This document shows positions 42,874 through 53,873 of a stretch of 64,000 nucleotides of DNA, in pieces. Both the position numbers and the translations under genes were made by a program. The stretch's first letter is position 1. Each line of letters opens with the position of its first letter. The stretch covers positions 5,501,310 through 5,565,309 of the forward strand of contig JAJEKV010000025.1 in the NCBI GenBank assembly GCA_021234155.1. Direction: 5' to 3'. This DNA is from Isoetes taiwanensis. Lineage: Eukaryota; Streptophyta; Lycopodiopsida; Isoetales; Isoetaceae. A model generated the notes under the pieces. It worked only from the letters and a program-made list of their open reading frames with translations, was not told the origin of the DNA and did not search any database.

Positions 42874-44016
42874 ATGATTGCGAAAATGAAGAGCGATTTT
42901 AACCTAAAGCCCAAAACTCTTGCCGCTTTCTCCATTGTTTTTGGCGCTTCAAAAGAAGATCAGCAATCTCTCGCTTTCAAACTTGAAGGATATCTCGTCC
43001 AAAGGCTCAGCTTTCATTCCCTTTGGCAATTTTCGGGATCTTACTCTTCAAAGCAAATTAATGGAGCCTCTTTTCGACCGCAAGACGCCAATATGGGATA
43101 ATCACTCGAAAGATCCCAATTTCCTTGGTGTTATGCCTTCAATTGATCCTTCTACGGCATTCCCGAGCCTTATGGTGTCCAAATACCCCTACCATTGAAG
43201 TCAATTCGATGTCGCTTTGGGACAATATGCTTCAAAATGAACGGCCTCAACTAGGATCTAAACTTGCTACTGTGGCACGCGGTATTCATTTAAACTCTCC
43301 TATGGTTTTTGAGAAAATGAAATGTCTTTCCAATTCTGCTGTCATTCTCAAAGTAAACAAAATAGGGATCAACATAGCTAACCTTTGATCTCACTTGCTC
43401 TCTCTGCAAAAAGGCCTTACCATAAATGCTTTACCATCTTATAAAACTTCTAACTGATTTCTTGCTCATAGGGTACATGGAGCTATGCAGAGGTCATCAG
43501 AGGAGAAAATCTGATAGAGGAGCAGATATGTTTGAAGTTAAGTTATATGGAGATGAGAGAATTCATGAACACCAGGTCAAGTTCCCTCCCCATAATCAAT
43601 GGTCTGTCAGACAGATGATCAGAGACAATGAAATAAGCAAGGCAAGAGAAAGGATTTGGGCAAGTATATACACAAGAGAAGTTATGCAAATGATTTACAT
43701 GTTTTGGTTCATAAACTCGAACCATCATGAATTCACTGAAAGACAGTTCAGCAAATATAGGCAGATGTTCTACACTCACAAAATGTTAGCTGATGCTTAT
43801 GGCACCCTTATACTTCTCATGGTTCAGCAGGATTTTTACAGATTAATAAGGGATAATCTATGGATGGCCGACTCCTATGTCATAGGAACTGCTGATTCAT
43901 TCACTCAATCCTATAACCAATTGTTCTATACTGCCATAAACTCTGATGATCCAAAGATTTCTACCATCCCTGATGAGACATACATTGACAGTATTGCCTC
44001 CTTTGAGATGCAATAG
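42874..44016 (+). CDS. Unknown gene, 3' exon open for about 180 codons
   Basis: The clearest coding part is 43477-44016, from MELCRGHQRR (or MFEVKLYGDE at 43528) to a stop after IASFEMQ. It is soluble in composition, rich in Arg, Tyr and Met, with NSNHHEFTERQFSKYRQMFY then THKMLADAYGTLILLMVQQ. It sits just after a possible acceptor site (GCTCATAG). Overlapping open frames at 42874-43388 (for example NSMSLWDNMLQNERPQLGSK) could be an upstream exon. It lies between two copies of a 196-bp direct repeat (42423 and 44190), so this whole block may be one duplicated or mobile unit. I recognise no family. Confidence 0.4.
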
Positions 44017-44189
44017 TATCTGTTTGGTTTTTGCAGGTTTGTTAACAGAGACAGGTTTTTGCTATTTGGACGAGACATGGGATTACCTCTTTGGAAAAGA
44101 CCTCAGTTACTGGCTCTAATCCTCTTCTACAATAAACAGATTAACACAAAAGTATAGGACTCAAGGCTTCGACAAGACTTGGACAAGAC

Positions 44190-44386
44190 CTTAATATATG
44201 ACAGAAACTTTGTGTAATTTCTTTTGTCCAGAAACTGTGTAATTTCTTTTGTCCAGATCTATTAATGTATTTACTTTGTGAATCATCTTTTTCTGCAAGT
44301 CCTACTTAATACTGTCAAAGGAAATACAAAAACCAAACTAGTTACAACTGATGCACTTCCCAACCAGAGCAGAGGCAATGTTGAAC
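44190..44386 (+). repeat. Direct repeat copy 2, 197 bp
   Basis: Matches 42423-42618. Sequence homology stops on both sides, so only this block is duplicated. Confidence 0.85.
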
Positions 44387-44525
44387 ATCAAAAAGTACAA
44401 ATGCAGTTCAAAAAGTACATCAATTTAGATTATCAAGATGGCAACAACATGATCTTTGATCAATCACCAACCATAATCAAACTTCATTATCCAAAATGTT
44501 AAATGCAAATCTGGCATCAGGTACA

Positions 44526-46452
44526 TCAAGAGTACTTAAACTTTTTCAGGATATCCATTGCTTGCTTAGATTCTTTATCCAACAGATTGGATAGTTTCTT
44601 CTCAAGCACGTAGTCTTTCAGATTCTCAACTTCCAACAGCCCCGCAAGGAAAGGTTTCAAATGCTCGAAGAGAAAATTACCTTCACGGCGAGATGGCTGA
44701 TAACTGTTTGGGGTCACTACTGTGCCCGCACTATTCTTGTAGCCGCGGTATAACATGTCATCAATCAAAACTGTGTTGTGTTCAGCCCATGTTCCCTTGT
44801 ATCTAGAGTCGTTGTAGACCTTGTTGAGGCTTTTTGCTCACTTTAAATGATGTGTTTGTGCACACATCTGAGCACCAAGTAAATAGCAACTTGTCTCTAA
44901 GACTCCTTGGAAAGGTATGCTTCAGGATTAAATTTGCAGCCACACTCGTCAATGTTGTCCAGATAGCAACCCTGAAGTGCTCCACGCACCATTCCAAAAA
45001 CTCCAATGCTCTTGGACGCAAAACCAATATCTTTGAGAAATTGAGATGCTTCGCCTCTGCACCATCTTGAAGGCTGCTGGGCAATAGTTCCCCTTTCTCA
45101 AACAGCTTGCACAAAACTCCTTCAAGCCACCTGCTCTCTTGTACTTCCTGAAGTTAGAGATAATTGTTAGTTAATCCAATGATCTTTCACATTAGCAACT
45201 TAGTTTAATGGTCTTTGCAAATAAACCAAGCATCAACACATGGCTATATAATTTGAATCCATCGAGCAACTTTATATTGTCAATAACCATTAAGCATAAA
45301 TCATATATCCAACACTGTAGCAAACGTCATTGACCATATTACTGTTCATTTGTTGACTGCCAATTTATCTTACAGACTTTTAACCTTTGCTTGTTCGATT
45401 AGGTCGGATCCGGCACCAGCAGGTACCAGATCGTTCAACATCTGCTGAATATGATCTCAGAGATCCGTCGGTCTTGCAGGACCGATCGGACTGAGGTTGA
45501 GCTGGCTCGAATCATCGAGACCAACTTAAAATAGCCAGGATAATCTTTATCCGTTTTCATGCACGTTAATAAACCATTAAGTTTAATGCCTTCTAAGGCC
45601 CATATAAAATGAACCATTGAACTTGCAAAGTTTAAACCATTAAACCTTGTCTTTTCTTCAACCATGTATTTGCTCCAGGTATTGATCTCCAATTAGCATC
45701 CTGGTTATCCTGCCACATATCATGACATGATCTTCAACAACACTTCCTGTAGAATTTAAATGTTAAAAACACGTACTAAGTGGAAGTTAAGAGATGGAAT
45801 TGCTAAGTTACCAGGTGAATATGACTCCTCTGATCTCAAGGATTGACTTATTTGTTTCGGGCTGCCTATACTCTGCTCCTTCAACGTACAGTTCTTTTTC
45901 ACAGGGTACTCAACATTCTTCTTCTCAAATTGATTGCTTAAGGCCTGGTTAGTAGCTCAAGTGATGATGCAGTATCACTTAGTTCTTGTCCATGATATGG
46001 CCTCTCCGGCACATGTTCTTTATCTGCAAACACTTTAAATATTGTAAGGACTAAGAATTCACTTATTGACCTTTCCATTTTTCTATAAACTACCTGGTGG
46101 AAGTGACATTGTGGCCAAATCTTCTGTCTCTTCAAGATAAATGTCATTCTCAACTTCAAAACATGCTTCACTCTTAATATCAGCTAAAACTTCTTTAACC
46201 GCGACATGCGAATCAAGACCTGCAGTAACAATTTCATAACCTGCACCTACTGTCATAACCTGCATGTCATTTTAAACATGCATATAACCTCAATTCATAC
46301 AGCAGTACATTACCTTCTTTGACATTATTTTCAGTAATGATTAACGCCGTCTTTTTGTGTTCTTCTTCAACAGTCAAATCAGCACTCAAACGTCTTGGCA
46401 GCAGCTTGTTTTCCTTGGCAGAGGACATGGATGTTGGAGTAAAGGCAGCCAT
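44526..46452 (-). pseudogene. Spliced gene with FCP1-type (HAD) phosphatase domain, frameshifted
   Basis: Minus-strand exons can be traced. Start MAAFTPTSMSSAKENK at 46452; exon 46094-46259 (TVGAGYEIVTAGLDSHVAVK); exon 45812-46023 (KEHVPERPYHGQELSDTASS). The last two join in phase across GT-AG sites (CCACCAG|GTAG ... GCAG|ATAAAG). The final exon, 44526-45147, carries VLRPRALEFLEWCVEHFRVA, IWTT, LLFTWCSDVCT, then after a one-base shift VYNDSRYKGTW, NTVLIDDMLYRGYKN and TVVTPNSYQP. This is the FCP1/NIF order (RP...EFL, W...W, DDSPYK). FCP1-type enzymes dephosphorylate Ser in RNA polymerase II tails or serve as TIM50-like scaffolds. The first motif, DxDx(T/V), was not found between 45147 and 45812; a LNGLL at about 45590 is the only trace. 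Frameshifts also occur in exon 45812-46023. It could be a gene with sequence errors. Confidence 0.65.
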
Positions 46453-46669
46453 TGCAAATCCTCCATTCCTTTCTGCTCCACATGCATAAACATTCCTCAA
46501 TATAAGGTATGATCATTTCAAACTTATCATAAATGTACAACCAACCATCACAAGACTCTATCATTGTGTTCATTTGCACTCTTTTTCGTCCGTTCAGACC
46601 AAGTAGAGATATCCATGTCATTGATATCTTGTGCTCACAATGGATCTCGCAAAGATTCTTCCGATACAC
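46379..46669 (-). other. Possible exon, product unknown
   Basis: A minus frame of 96 codons (ISMTWISLLGLNGRKRVQMN then IESCDGWLYIYDKFEMIIPY) overlaps the start of the FCP1-type gene in another frame. It follows a possible acceptor (GTGTGTAG). It could be an upstream exon of that gene displaced by a frame error. I do not recognise it. Confidence 0.3.
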
Positions 46670-47040
46670 TACACACGAGAGACATACATGGTTAAATAGT
46701 TAAAAGAAAATGAGGCAAAAGAGTGATAATGTTCAACTACACCAAATGCACAAGACAACAAGGGAGATGATACGATGCATGCATTCTCGCAACAATGGTA
46801 GGTAGAAGCATGCCATCCGCTTTCAAAGATCTGTGACAAAATGGGCACGCTTCGCTCAATTGAATACTATCCTTCAGATACTCATAACTATTGCTCCATG
46901 TGGCGTGAGGATCCAAATGACCCCACTCATAGTTTGTCTAGCAAGTAACATTCTTTTAAGACAAGATTTCATCTTTTTCACTCATCCAATGTGCCATCCC
47001 TAGAAATTTCTGAAAGTAACAGTGTCGTTACTTGCATCCT

Positions 47041-47304
47041 TTATGACAGTGTAATCTCGGCAGAAGTTCTTTTTTTTTTCAGGTCAATGACAGCCTCAAT
47101 GCCAACCCTTGCTATAGTGGGTAAGGTTGCAATTAATGCTTCATATCTGCCAATGTCACCCTCCAAGTGTGCTTGTTTACTGCCAAGGCCTTTGATTTTG
47201 TCAGTTAAGTCATTGCACCTATCATTCATTGACTGGCTTTCCAATGCCAATCTGCTAATCTTATCTTCTATCCCTGAAATCCATTTTTTCAACCCTGTTG
47301 ACAT
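47041..47304 (-). CDS. Coiled-coil fragment, unknown
   Basis: From ATG at 47304 (MSTGLKKWISGIEDKISRLA) to a stop after KRTSAEITLS, 87 codons. Heptad-like spacing of Leu/Ile through residues 5-55 (LALESQSMNDRCNDLTDKIK) suggests a coiled coil. It could be an exon of the gene to its left, since both are on the minus strand. It may also be a remnant of a mobile element. No family recognised. Confidence 0.35.
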   Translation of the reverse strand: MSTGLKKWISGIEDKISRLALESQSMNDRCNDLTDKIKGLGSKQAHLEGDIGRYEALIATLPTIARVGIEAVIDLKKKRTSAEITLS

Positions 47305-47389
47305 TGCTGTAACATGCATCTGATTAGACAAAATTGTATATACAAACTGCAACAACAAATGAGCATTGTTTGAGTTGAAACTGCAACTA

Positions 47390-47760
47390 ATAGCTAACTG
47401 AAACTAAAAACAAACTGAAACTACCACCAACTGCAACTACTACCAACAAAAACATTCGAACCTGAACTACATCTGCAACTGACATTCGAACTATAACTCC
47501 AACAATAGTTGCAACTCGAATCGCAATTATGACACTACACTCAAGAATCGACATTCGAATCAGAACTCAAAGTAGTTTCAACTCGAACTGCAACTGCCAA
47601 AGTTGCAAATTGAACACCAAACTAGAACTCCACCAGTTCTAACTGCCACTGCAACTATTACTGCATATAAACAACTTCTAACACTAATTAAAAATAAGAC
47701 TGCACTAACTAAAACTAACACTGCCACTCAAATGTCAAATGTAACTAACATAAGCACGAG
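47390..47760. repeat. Degenerate AACTGCAACTAC-type repeat
   Basis: A run of imperfect words such as AACTGCAACTACTACCAAC, CATTCGAACT and GCAACTCGAA. No strict period. Complement-like to the repeat at 37553-38050. Confidence 0.55.
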
Positions 47761-48001
47761 CTCAGAATAAACAAAAGAAATTTAAACATATGCAAACGAC
47801 ACAGACACAAACTATGAACTATGGCAAACTGCCAACTTATCGATACACTCATCAAACAAGAAAGATACATCTAAATTACCTTGTGGATTGTTGCTGGAAG
47901 TTGCTCTCTGCTTAGTGTTAGATGTTACATAGGAGCTGGGTGCTCTTGGAGACGATATGACTTTAGGTACATCATTCTCCTCCTCTTCATCAATTGTAAC
48001 G
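47761..48001. other. No gene seen
   Basis: Flank of the large inverted-repeat element. Ends CAATTGTAACG immediately before it. Confidence 0.5.
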
Positions 48002-48033
48002 CATTAGGGCGGATTTGGGGTCTGAAAATGGCC
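48002..48033 (+). repeat. Left terminal inverted repeat, 32 bp
   Basis: Begins CATTAGGGCGGATTTGGGGT and continues through CTGAAAATGGCC. Exact reverse complement of 61456-61487. Confidence 0.95.
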
Positions 48034-48620
48034 TCCTATCAGCCATTCCACGTCATATTTCCGCTCCCCTTTTCCCATGCCACCTAGGATACGAAACTCT
48101 CATAATTACAGATTTGCTTGGAATATTCTTCTGGAATAAGGGGGATTGCACATTCATGGCACCATATGTATTTAATTCTGTTGGTTGTCAGACGGACTGA
48201 TGCAACACGTGGCGCTTCTAAAATGCCACTTGCATTATAGCATACCGACAACTCATTACGGTGTCTCTTGGTAAGCGTGCGCGTCACCGCCTTCTACATT
48301 TCAAAATTTGAATGTGTAGGTTGAAGCTTTGTATCGATCGACTTTCATTTCGAGGCTGCCGCTGCTTTAACCGATCTTCACTTCATCCTAATACAGCTTT
48401 CCGCCCCCACAATTCGGGATTTGAATTTGCTTAATAAATAAAAGCATGGATTGTAGGAGAATGGACTTTTCGATTTCCATATGCACGCTTGCAAATTTCA
48501 AAAACGGTTAGTATCGACGCTCGGCTCACACGGGTTTAATTGTGTTGGGGCATAAAAATACCACACCTTGATTTCAAGCGCCGTCACGATCTACACAAAA
48601 GATGGAAGTTGCTTGTTGTC
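48025..48620 (+). repeat. Subterminal block, copy 1
   Basis: From AAAATGGCCTCCTATCAGCC, which overlaps the TIR, through CTTCTACATTTCAAAATTTG and GGAGAATGGACTTTTCGATT. It recurs at about 49979-50530 with indels. Confidence 0.85.
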
Positions 48621-48796
48621 AAATTAAACTTAAACACAAGTGAGATCGGCACTTACGTGGTTTTCTCGAGGAGGGTTTGGAGTGTTTTTTTAAATCCCAA
48701 TTATCGACATAGTGTGACGTAGCATCTTGGTATTAAATAGTATGTTAAATTCAATTATACCGGTGTTCATTTTCAGGTTAAACTCAAATCATATAG

Positions 48797-48905
48797 GTTT
48801 AGGAATAAGGTTAAAAAGGAAGATATTGGATATTTAGGAATAAGGTTAAAAAAGGAAGATATTGGATATTTAGGTATAAGGTTAAAAAAGGAAGATATTA
48901 GATAT
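48797..48905. repeat. Tandem repeat, about 40-bp unit, three copies
   Basis: TTTAGGAATAAGGTTAAAAA then GGAAGATATTGGATA, three times with minor changes. Confidence 0.85.
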
Positions 48906-49093
48906 GGCTCAAATTTCGAGATATGCACATAATGGCATGTAATGATGGTTGATAGGACTGAATACTAATCATTCCTACGATTTTCACGCCTAATCCAGCC
49001 TATATCTATTCCAAATTAGATTGGCGCCCATTCTCCTCCCAATCTCCGCCCAATCTTCGCTAGATCCTCCGGCCCAATTTCTAGTCCATCGCC

Positions 49094-49501
49094 ATGAAGA
49101 GATCAGCTACGAAAGAGCCTGAGGTGTCCTCCAAGAGGCGCCTATTACGGCTGGAAGAGGTGTTCCTCCGGGCAGCCCCTCCACGCCCACGGTTCTTGCT
49201 CAATGCCTCGATTCCTCCTGATTCCTTTGACGAGGAATCGAGAATGAGGAATCGAGGAAATTTCGGAGCAGGAGTTCATCACAGTGTTCTTGAAGGTCGG
49301 ATAGAGATTCTTCGAAAAATGAGTATTCACCGGAGAAGAAGCCAAGATGATGAAGAAGATGAAGAAGTTGAAGACGAATCCGCTGACTTCGAGGAGCTCA
49401 TGGCGTTAGTTCATGGTACATGCATGTTTTCTTTTCTTTTCTTAAGCATTCAACTAACGGTTATTTTTTTTTTTTTTTTTTTGCGGATGGTGAAGCGATG
49501 A
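49094..49501 (+). CDS. Unknown acidic/basic protein in the TIR element
   Basis: From ATG at 49094: MKRSATKEPEVSSKRRLLRL with a basic, nuclear-localisation-like start. SRMRNRGNFGAGVHHSVLEG follows and an acidic run, DDEEDEEVEDESADFEE. After LMALVHG the sequence GTACATG and a T-rich tract suggest an exon end, so the hydrophobic tail of the open frame (to 49501, through poly(T)) is probably intron. Preceded by an unduplicated 480-bp stretch. The ATG follows a CCATCGCC context. No family recognised. It may encode an accessory protein of the element. Confidence 0.5.
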   Translation: MKRSATKEPEVSSKRRLLRLEEVFLRAAPPRPRFLLNASIPPDSFDEESRMRNRGNFGAGVHHSVLEGRIEILRKMSIHRRRSQDDEEDEEVEDESADFEELMALVHGTCMFSFLFLSIQLTVIFFFFFLRMVKR

Positions 49502-49978
49502 ATGAAATTTGTTAGGGCCCGAGCACCTCTTATTTTTTTTCCTTGTTCTTAGCCTCCAAATTTTGCCTCCAAATTTTCTTACCATATGACCGCAAGCCTC
49601 CGGGCTTTTTGTTGTGAATAGTTGAAGCCTCCGGCATTTAAATTTACAAAATGATGTAAAGCCATACGCCATAAAAATTTTGAATGTAAAAAGTCTTTTG
49701 CTTCTAATTCCATTTGAATACCTAACTTTTTTTTTTTTGTACATGTGTGTTACCACTCTTAAGTACATAAGTCATTATCCCTTTTCAAAGAGCATATTAT
49801 TTTTCAAGGATCACACCAAGCTTAATAGTACATATGTAAACAAAAATGGAACACACTAAATTCATCGCGGTGATCCACTTTCTTATTTGTTGTCAAATTA
49901 AAATTAAACACAAGTCCAAATCTCCCATTTGCATATAAAATATCTATCATTCCAAGTTATATTATGTTTTATGAACTA

Positions 49979-50530
49979 AAATGGCCTCCTATCAGCCATT
50001 CCACGCCATATTTCCCCCTTTTTTCCCCGGCCGATTTGCTTGGAATATTCTCCTAATAAGGGGAATCGCATATCTATGGCGCCATATGTATTTAATTCGT
50101 TGGTTGTCGACAGATTGACGCAACACGCATTCTAAAAAGCCACTTGCATTATAGCATACCGCAACTCATGACGGTGTCTTGGTTTGTCGATACCAATCAT
50201 GTCACCCTTCTTGTCTTGCCCTATTTTCATTTAGAGTCCATTCCCGCCTTCTACATTTCAAAATTTGAATGTGTAGGTTGAAGCTTTGTATTAGACTTTC
50301 GCTTCGAGGCGCCGCGATTGCGCCTTTTTAAAGTTCGTGAACCGGATCTTTACTTCATCCCAATACAAAGCTTCCCCTACAATTCAATTTTGAATTTGCT
50401 TTTGTATAAAAGCATGGATTGTAGGAGAATGGACTTTTCGATTTCCATATGCACGCTGTAAATTTCAAAAACGAGGTTAGTAATGGACCGAGCCTCAAAC
50501 GGCTTTAATTGTGCTTTGGGACATACAAAT
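49979..50530 (+). repeat. Subterminal block, copy 2
   Basis: Internal direct copy of 48025-48620, starting AAAATGGCCTCCTATCAGCC. Contains ATTATAGCATACCGCAACTC and GGAGAATGGACTTTTCGATT as in copy 1. The TIR itself is not duplicated. Confidence 0.85.
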
Positions 50531-50566
50531 TGTACATATTCATTTCAAGCCGCGCATCCACGCGGT

Positions 50567-50833
50567 ATGGAAGCTCCAAATGATGTGTGGATAAGGATCC
50601 AACCGACTCAGGAATATGCTCCAGCCTTTCAATCGCAAAAAGGAGGTCTAAAAAATAAGAACTTAGACCTCGACATGTTGCGCCTTGCGTGCTCAAAAAG
50701 TGTCGGTATATCCGGGCGGATGGCGCTTTATATCCATTGGATCCGCTTGAGTGGCAAGAAACCGCCATTTCGGACGCGTTCAAGTTTAGTCCGATTTTGT
50801 GGTGACGGTAACTCGCCTCTTGGGATATTGTGA
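50567..50833 (+). CDS. Unknown ORF, 88 aa
   Basis: From ATG at 50567 (MEAPNDVWIRIQPTQEYAPA) to a stop. It begins just after the second subterminal block, and the equivalent place after the first block is non-coding. A second short ATG frame at 51003 (MADKSKLVIGQLQEKIQELE) has coiled-coil spacing and runs into a GTAGGTTAA that could be a splice donor. Both are probably pieces of the following broken gene. Function unknown. Confidence 0.35.
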   Translation: MEAPNDVWIRIQPTQEYAPAFQSQKGGLKNKNLDLDMLRLACSKSVGISGRMALYIHWIRLSGKKPPFRTRSSLVRFCGDGNSPLGIL

Positions 50834-51379
50834 GAGATTGAGAGGATGAAGACATTCGAATCGAATACGCCTCCTTGAGATGAGCCGCCCGATTGTCACA
50901 AGAGAATTGTAACTTAAACCAGCAGCTTTTTTCTCTCGCTTCATTACTCCAATCGTGGATGAAGGAAAGGAATGACGGCTTGGGAGGGAAACTTTTGAGA
51001 TAATGGCGGACAAGTCCAAATTGGTGATAGGGCAGCTGCAAGAAAAGATCCAAGAGCTCGAAGAGCAAACTTTGGGCTTCAATGTAGGTTAAAGAATTTG
51101 AAGAAAACACCCCTTGGCTTGGCGAGAAAGGAAGAAGCATTATCGACCGATAGAGGAACCGGTTTGGATTGGATTCAGAGGTGGTCATTCCACAAGGTCC
51201 GCTTACAACACTAGCAAAGGCCGCTTAAGATCCGGGAAACTAGAAGCAATTTGGTTACGCAAAGTGAAGAACCTAGCGACGAAAAGATAGTGGACATGAT
51301 TTGTCTACAACTCTCCTCTCAAGAAGATGGTATTGGAAATGGTACTAGGGAGATCTACAAGAAGTTAGAAGCCACAGAT

Positions 51380-53170
51380 GTACGTGATCGCTTGTGATGA
51401 TGTAGGCATCAGTAGGGCTTGGTTACCGTTTCTCTATTCAAGCCATTCCACGGCTTGAAAAGAATGGGCACAAAAAAAAGTATTCGCCCCACGCCCACAA
51501 ATTGTCGAAATACAAGGGTTACTAGGACAAAGATGGTGTATGCCATATTAGGAGAGATGCACCACGCTGAATGTGCCGGTCCCGCCATAGCCATAAAAGA
51601 TAAGAATGGCAAGGATTGTTGTGATATAGTTGGAATGAATGAACGCAATAATCTTTTGGGTTGACCCGGTTACTCTTTACAATTCCTTGTCAAATATTAT
51701 GACTTAACAGCAAAGCGTAAACTAATGGTGAGATTGAAGTTTGCATAAAATTGGATGAAATGGAACCCACCAAGTTTGAGAAGTATGAGAGGGTATCCGC
51801 TGTCATCATGAATAGAGCAATTGAGAATGCAATTGCACATGCTAAATCAAAGAGCAACAAGAATAATAAAAAGATGTAGAGGTGACTACGACGAGGAGAA
51901 GAAGCGCATGGAAAAATGGTTCTCATGTCAATCAAGATGACACCGGTGGTTAGGGTCTCTTTAAAGTTCGTAAAGAAACCCACGAGGTATTGAAATGGGT
52001 GTTCAATCAAACCGACATCCCGAAGTCTAATATCTAGATTCGAGGGAGGGGAAAATTGCAAGTAGATCACTATGGATCTTACAAAGTAATTTTTCACTTG
52101 GCGCCCGATTTAAAACCGAAAGCAATGTACAACATAAGTGGAGGAGGACAAGGAACATGCAAAAGTTGTCTCAGACCGCAATCATGCAAGGAAGTCAAGT
52201 ATCGGGAAGATCAAGCTTCAACCTTGTCCCTTAACCAAGCAAATGCTCCTAATAGAGGAGAAGAAGATCCCAAGTTCCATGGCATTTTCCCCATTCCATT
52301 AGAGAGGGTTCATATCCCGACTTTGCACGGCTTTGTGAGAATCATCGACAAGATGATATTTTTGAGTTGCGATTCGTGGGAACATTTCGCACAAGAAGAG
52401 AAGAGAGGAAGGAATTGTAGAGTTGAACATGTTCTATCGTAGGTGTTTGCATGGTGGCAATGTAAGATTAGAGCTCTCGATGAGAAACGGGTGAAGAACA
52501 AGTGTGCCCTCGTAAGGTGTCAATTGAGGGGTGAAAGCTCGACGCCTCATAAAGAATCATAGAGAGGCTCAACGGAAACCGATGGGAGAAAAGGTCTATG
52601 AATTTGGAAAATTGCTGGTTGATGCGGAGCAGACCGCACGCATGGCGCCTGCCTCGGCATTGAGGAAAAAAAGCATGGGATGCATTGTCCGAATTGTTCC
52701 CATACATTCAAAGAATGGACCTCACAAGAGAAGATGCGTAAATGTTCGTGGCAAGCTTAATAACAAATTTATTGAAGCTTTCATAGACGATGGGGAGAGA
52801 GTGAAGTCACGCACTACTTGCACATCTTTTGGGCTCATGCACCTTGGTTTTTAGGAAGTATGGAAGCCTAGCAAAGGTGGGAGTGCACAAGGCATGGAGA
52901 AGTCGCATAAACAAGCTAAAATAGCCTTTCATCGTAACACTCAAAGAGGGGGTGGAAATGTGGGAACCAACCCTCTAAGACGATGACGAGTGGTTTTATA
53001 GAAGGGCGATGGCTAACAATTCCACAAGAAGGTCGCTTTAAGGAGCAACCTAGAAGTCGTAAACACCATTGGCATAATGTCAAGAGAAAACGGAAAGTTG
53101 CTTGGCAAAATTCTAGGGCCCCACTAGCATCGCAAATGGGGAGATCTAAGAGACAAAGAATCGGGTAAAG
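51380..53170 (+). pseudogene. Transposase-like gene of the TIR element, frameshifted
   Basis: Fragments in the + frames in order: KKVFAPRPQIVEIQGLLGQR (about 51470-51530), ETHEVLKWVFNQTDIPKSN (about 51980), then VDHYGSYKVIFHLAPDLKPK and CKSCLRPQSC (52060-52190). IPLERVHIPTLHGFVRIIDK follows at 52291-52350, then HCPNCSHTFKEW (about 52690). THYLHIFWAHAPWFLRKYGS and AFHRNTQRGGG lie at about 52815-52960. The LHxFxRIxDK block followed by YxHxxxxHxPxFL and a Gly-rich tail resembles the C-terminal half of uncharacterised transposon proteins that I recall from animals and algae. The same style of protein is broken at 36780-39989. Being between the TIRs, it is the best candidate for the element's own transposase. 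I infer this from position and block order only. Confidence 0.5.
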
Positions 53171-53192
53171 TATACTTGTAATGTGTAGCATG

Positions 53193-53260
53193 TTCACACG
53201 ACGCCAAGTACTTGCCTCCAACCTTGTTTGCACAACCAGTAGCTTCGCGTGGCGGTGATC
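53193..53260. repeat. Hairpin repeat 1
   Basis: TTCACACGACGCC ... CGCGTGGCGGTGATC, 68 bp. Lies at the 3' end of the minus-strand unit 53284-53873. Confidence 0.7.
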
Positions 53261-53283
53261 TTATTTAGATCATACAAAGTTCG

Positions 53284-53873
53284 CTATTGCTTGCATTTAT
53301 GTGGCTTCGCCGCAGAAGCTTTTACAAGATAATAATAAAAAGGGTTACTTTTGATTAAAGTTGTGAAAGATGTTACATTGAAAACAAAATACAACGACTC
53401 ATTGTTGCTCCAAAGGCGAAGCTCTTCTTCATTATCTTCATCATCATCATCAGCCCGCCCCTCGCCTTCGCCTTCATCTCTTCCCCTCAAGCGCAGCAAT
53501 CACCCTATCCAAACGTTCCAAATCTCGCCCACCATCTCTTTGTACATGTCCCGGCCCGTCGTCCCAATAGCACAACGTGTTCTTCGCCAATTAGCATCCT
53601 CGTTGTCGCCATAACCACCTCAAGTCAGCTTGTTGGGGTATGTCATCCTCGTCCAGCCTTCTATTCAACCGCCGATTTGCCTCTCTTGGCTACTTAAGCA
53701 TGAGAAGGTTGAATTCATTCTCTTCTTCTTTCTCAATGAATTGTAACGGCGTTTTCCTTTAGAAGATCATCTTGCTCCTTCAACCTCTTCATTAGAACAC
53801 CCAACACTATGTCGAAAGGGAGTTCTATCCTCTTGCATTTTCCCTTATCGGCGGTTGAGGATGTGGAGGCCAT
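53284..53873 (-). pseudogene. Array unit 1: MAST...ELPFDI family ORF, broken
   Basis: From ATG at 53873 the minus strand reads MASTSSTADKGKCKRIELPF then DIVLGVLMKRLKEQDDLLKE, with a stop at 53733. Further open stretches follow in other frames, ending with an acidic run (ADDDDEDNEEELRLW, 53499-53284). The first 35 residues match units 3 and 4: a Ser/Thr start, a basic patch, ELPxDIxLxVxMKRxKE. It is the most diverged member. The function is unknown; the conserved block could be an amphipathic helix. Confidence 0.55.

Noticed and set aside
53351-53614. + strand Ser/Pro-rich ORF
   Set aside because: It is the antisense of the acidic and Arg-rich part of array unit 1, which has paralogues on the minus strand.
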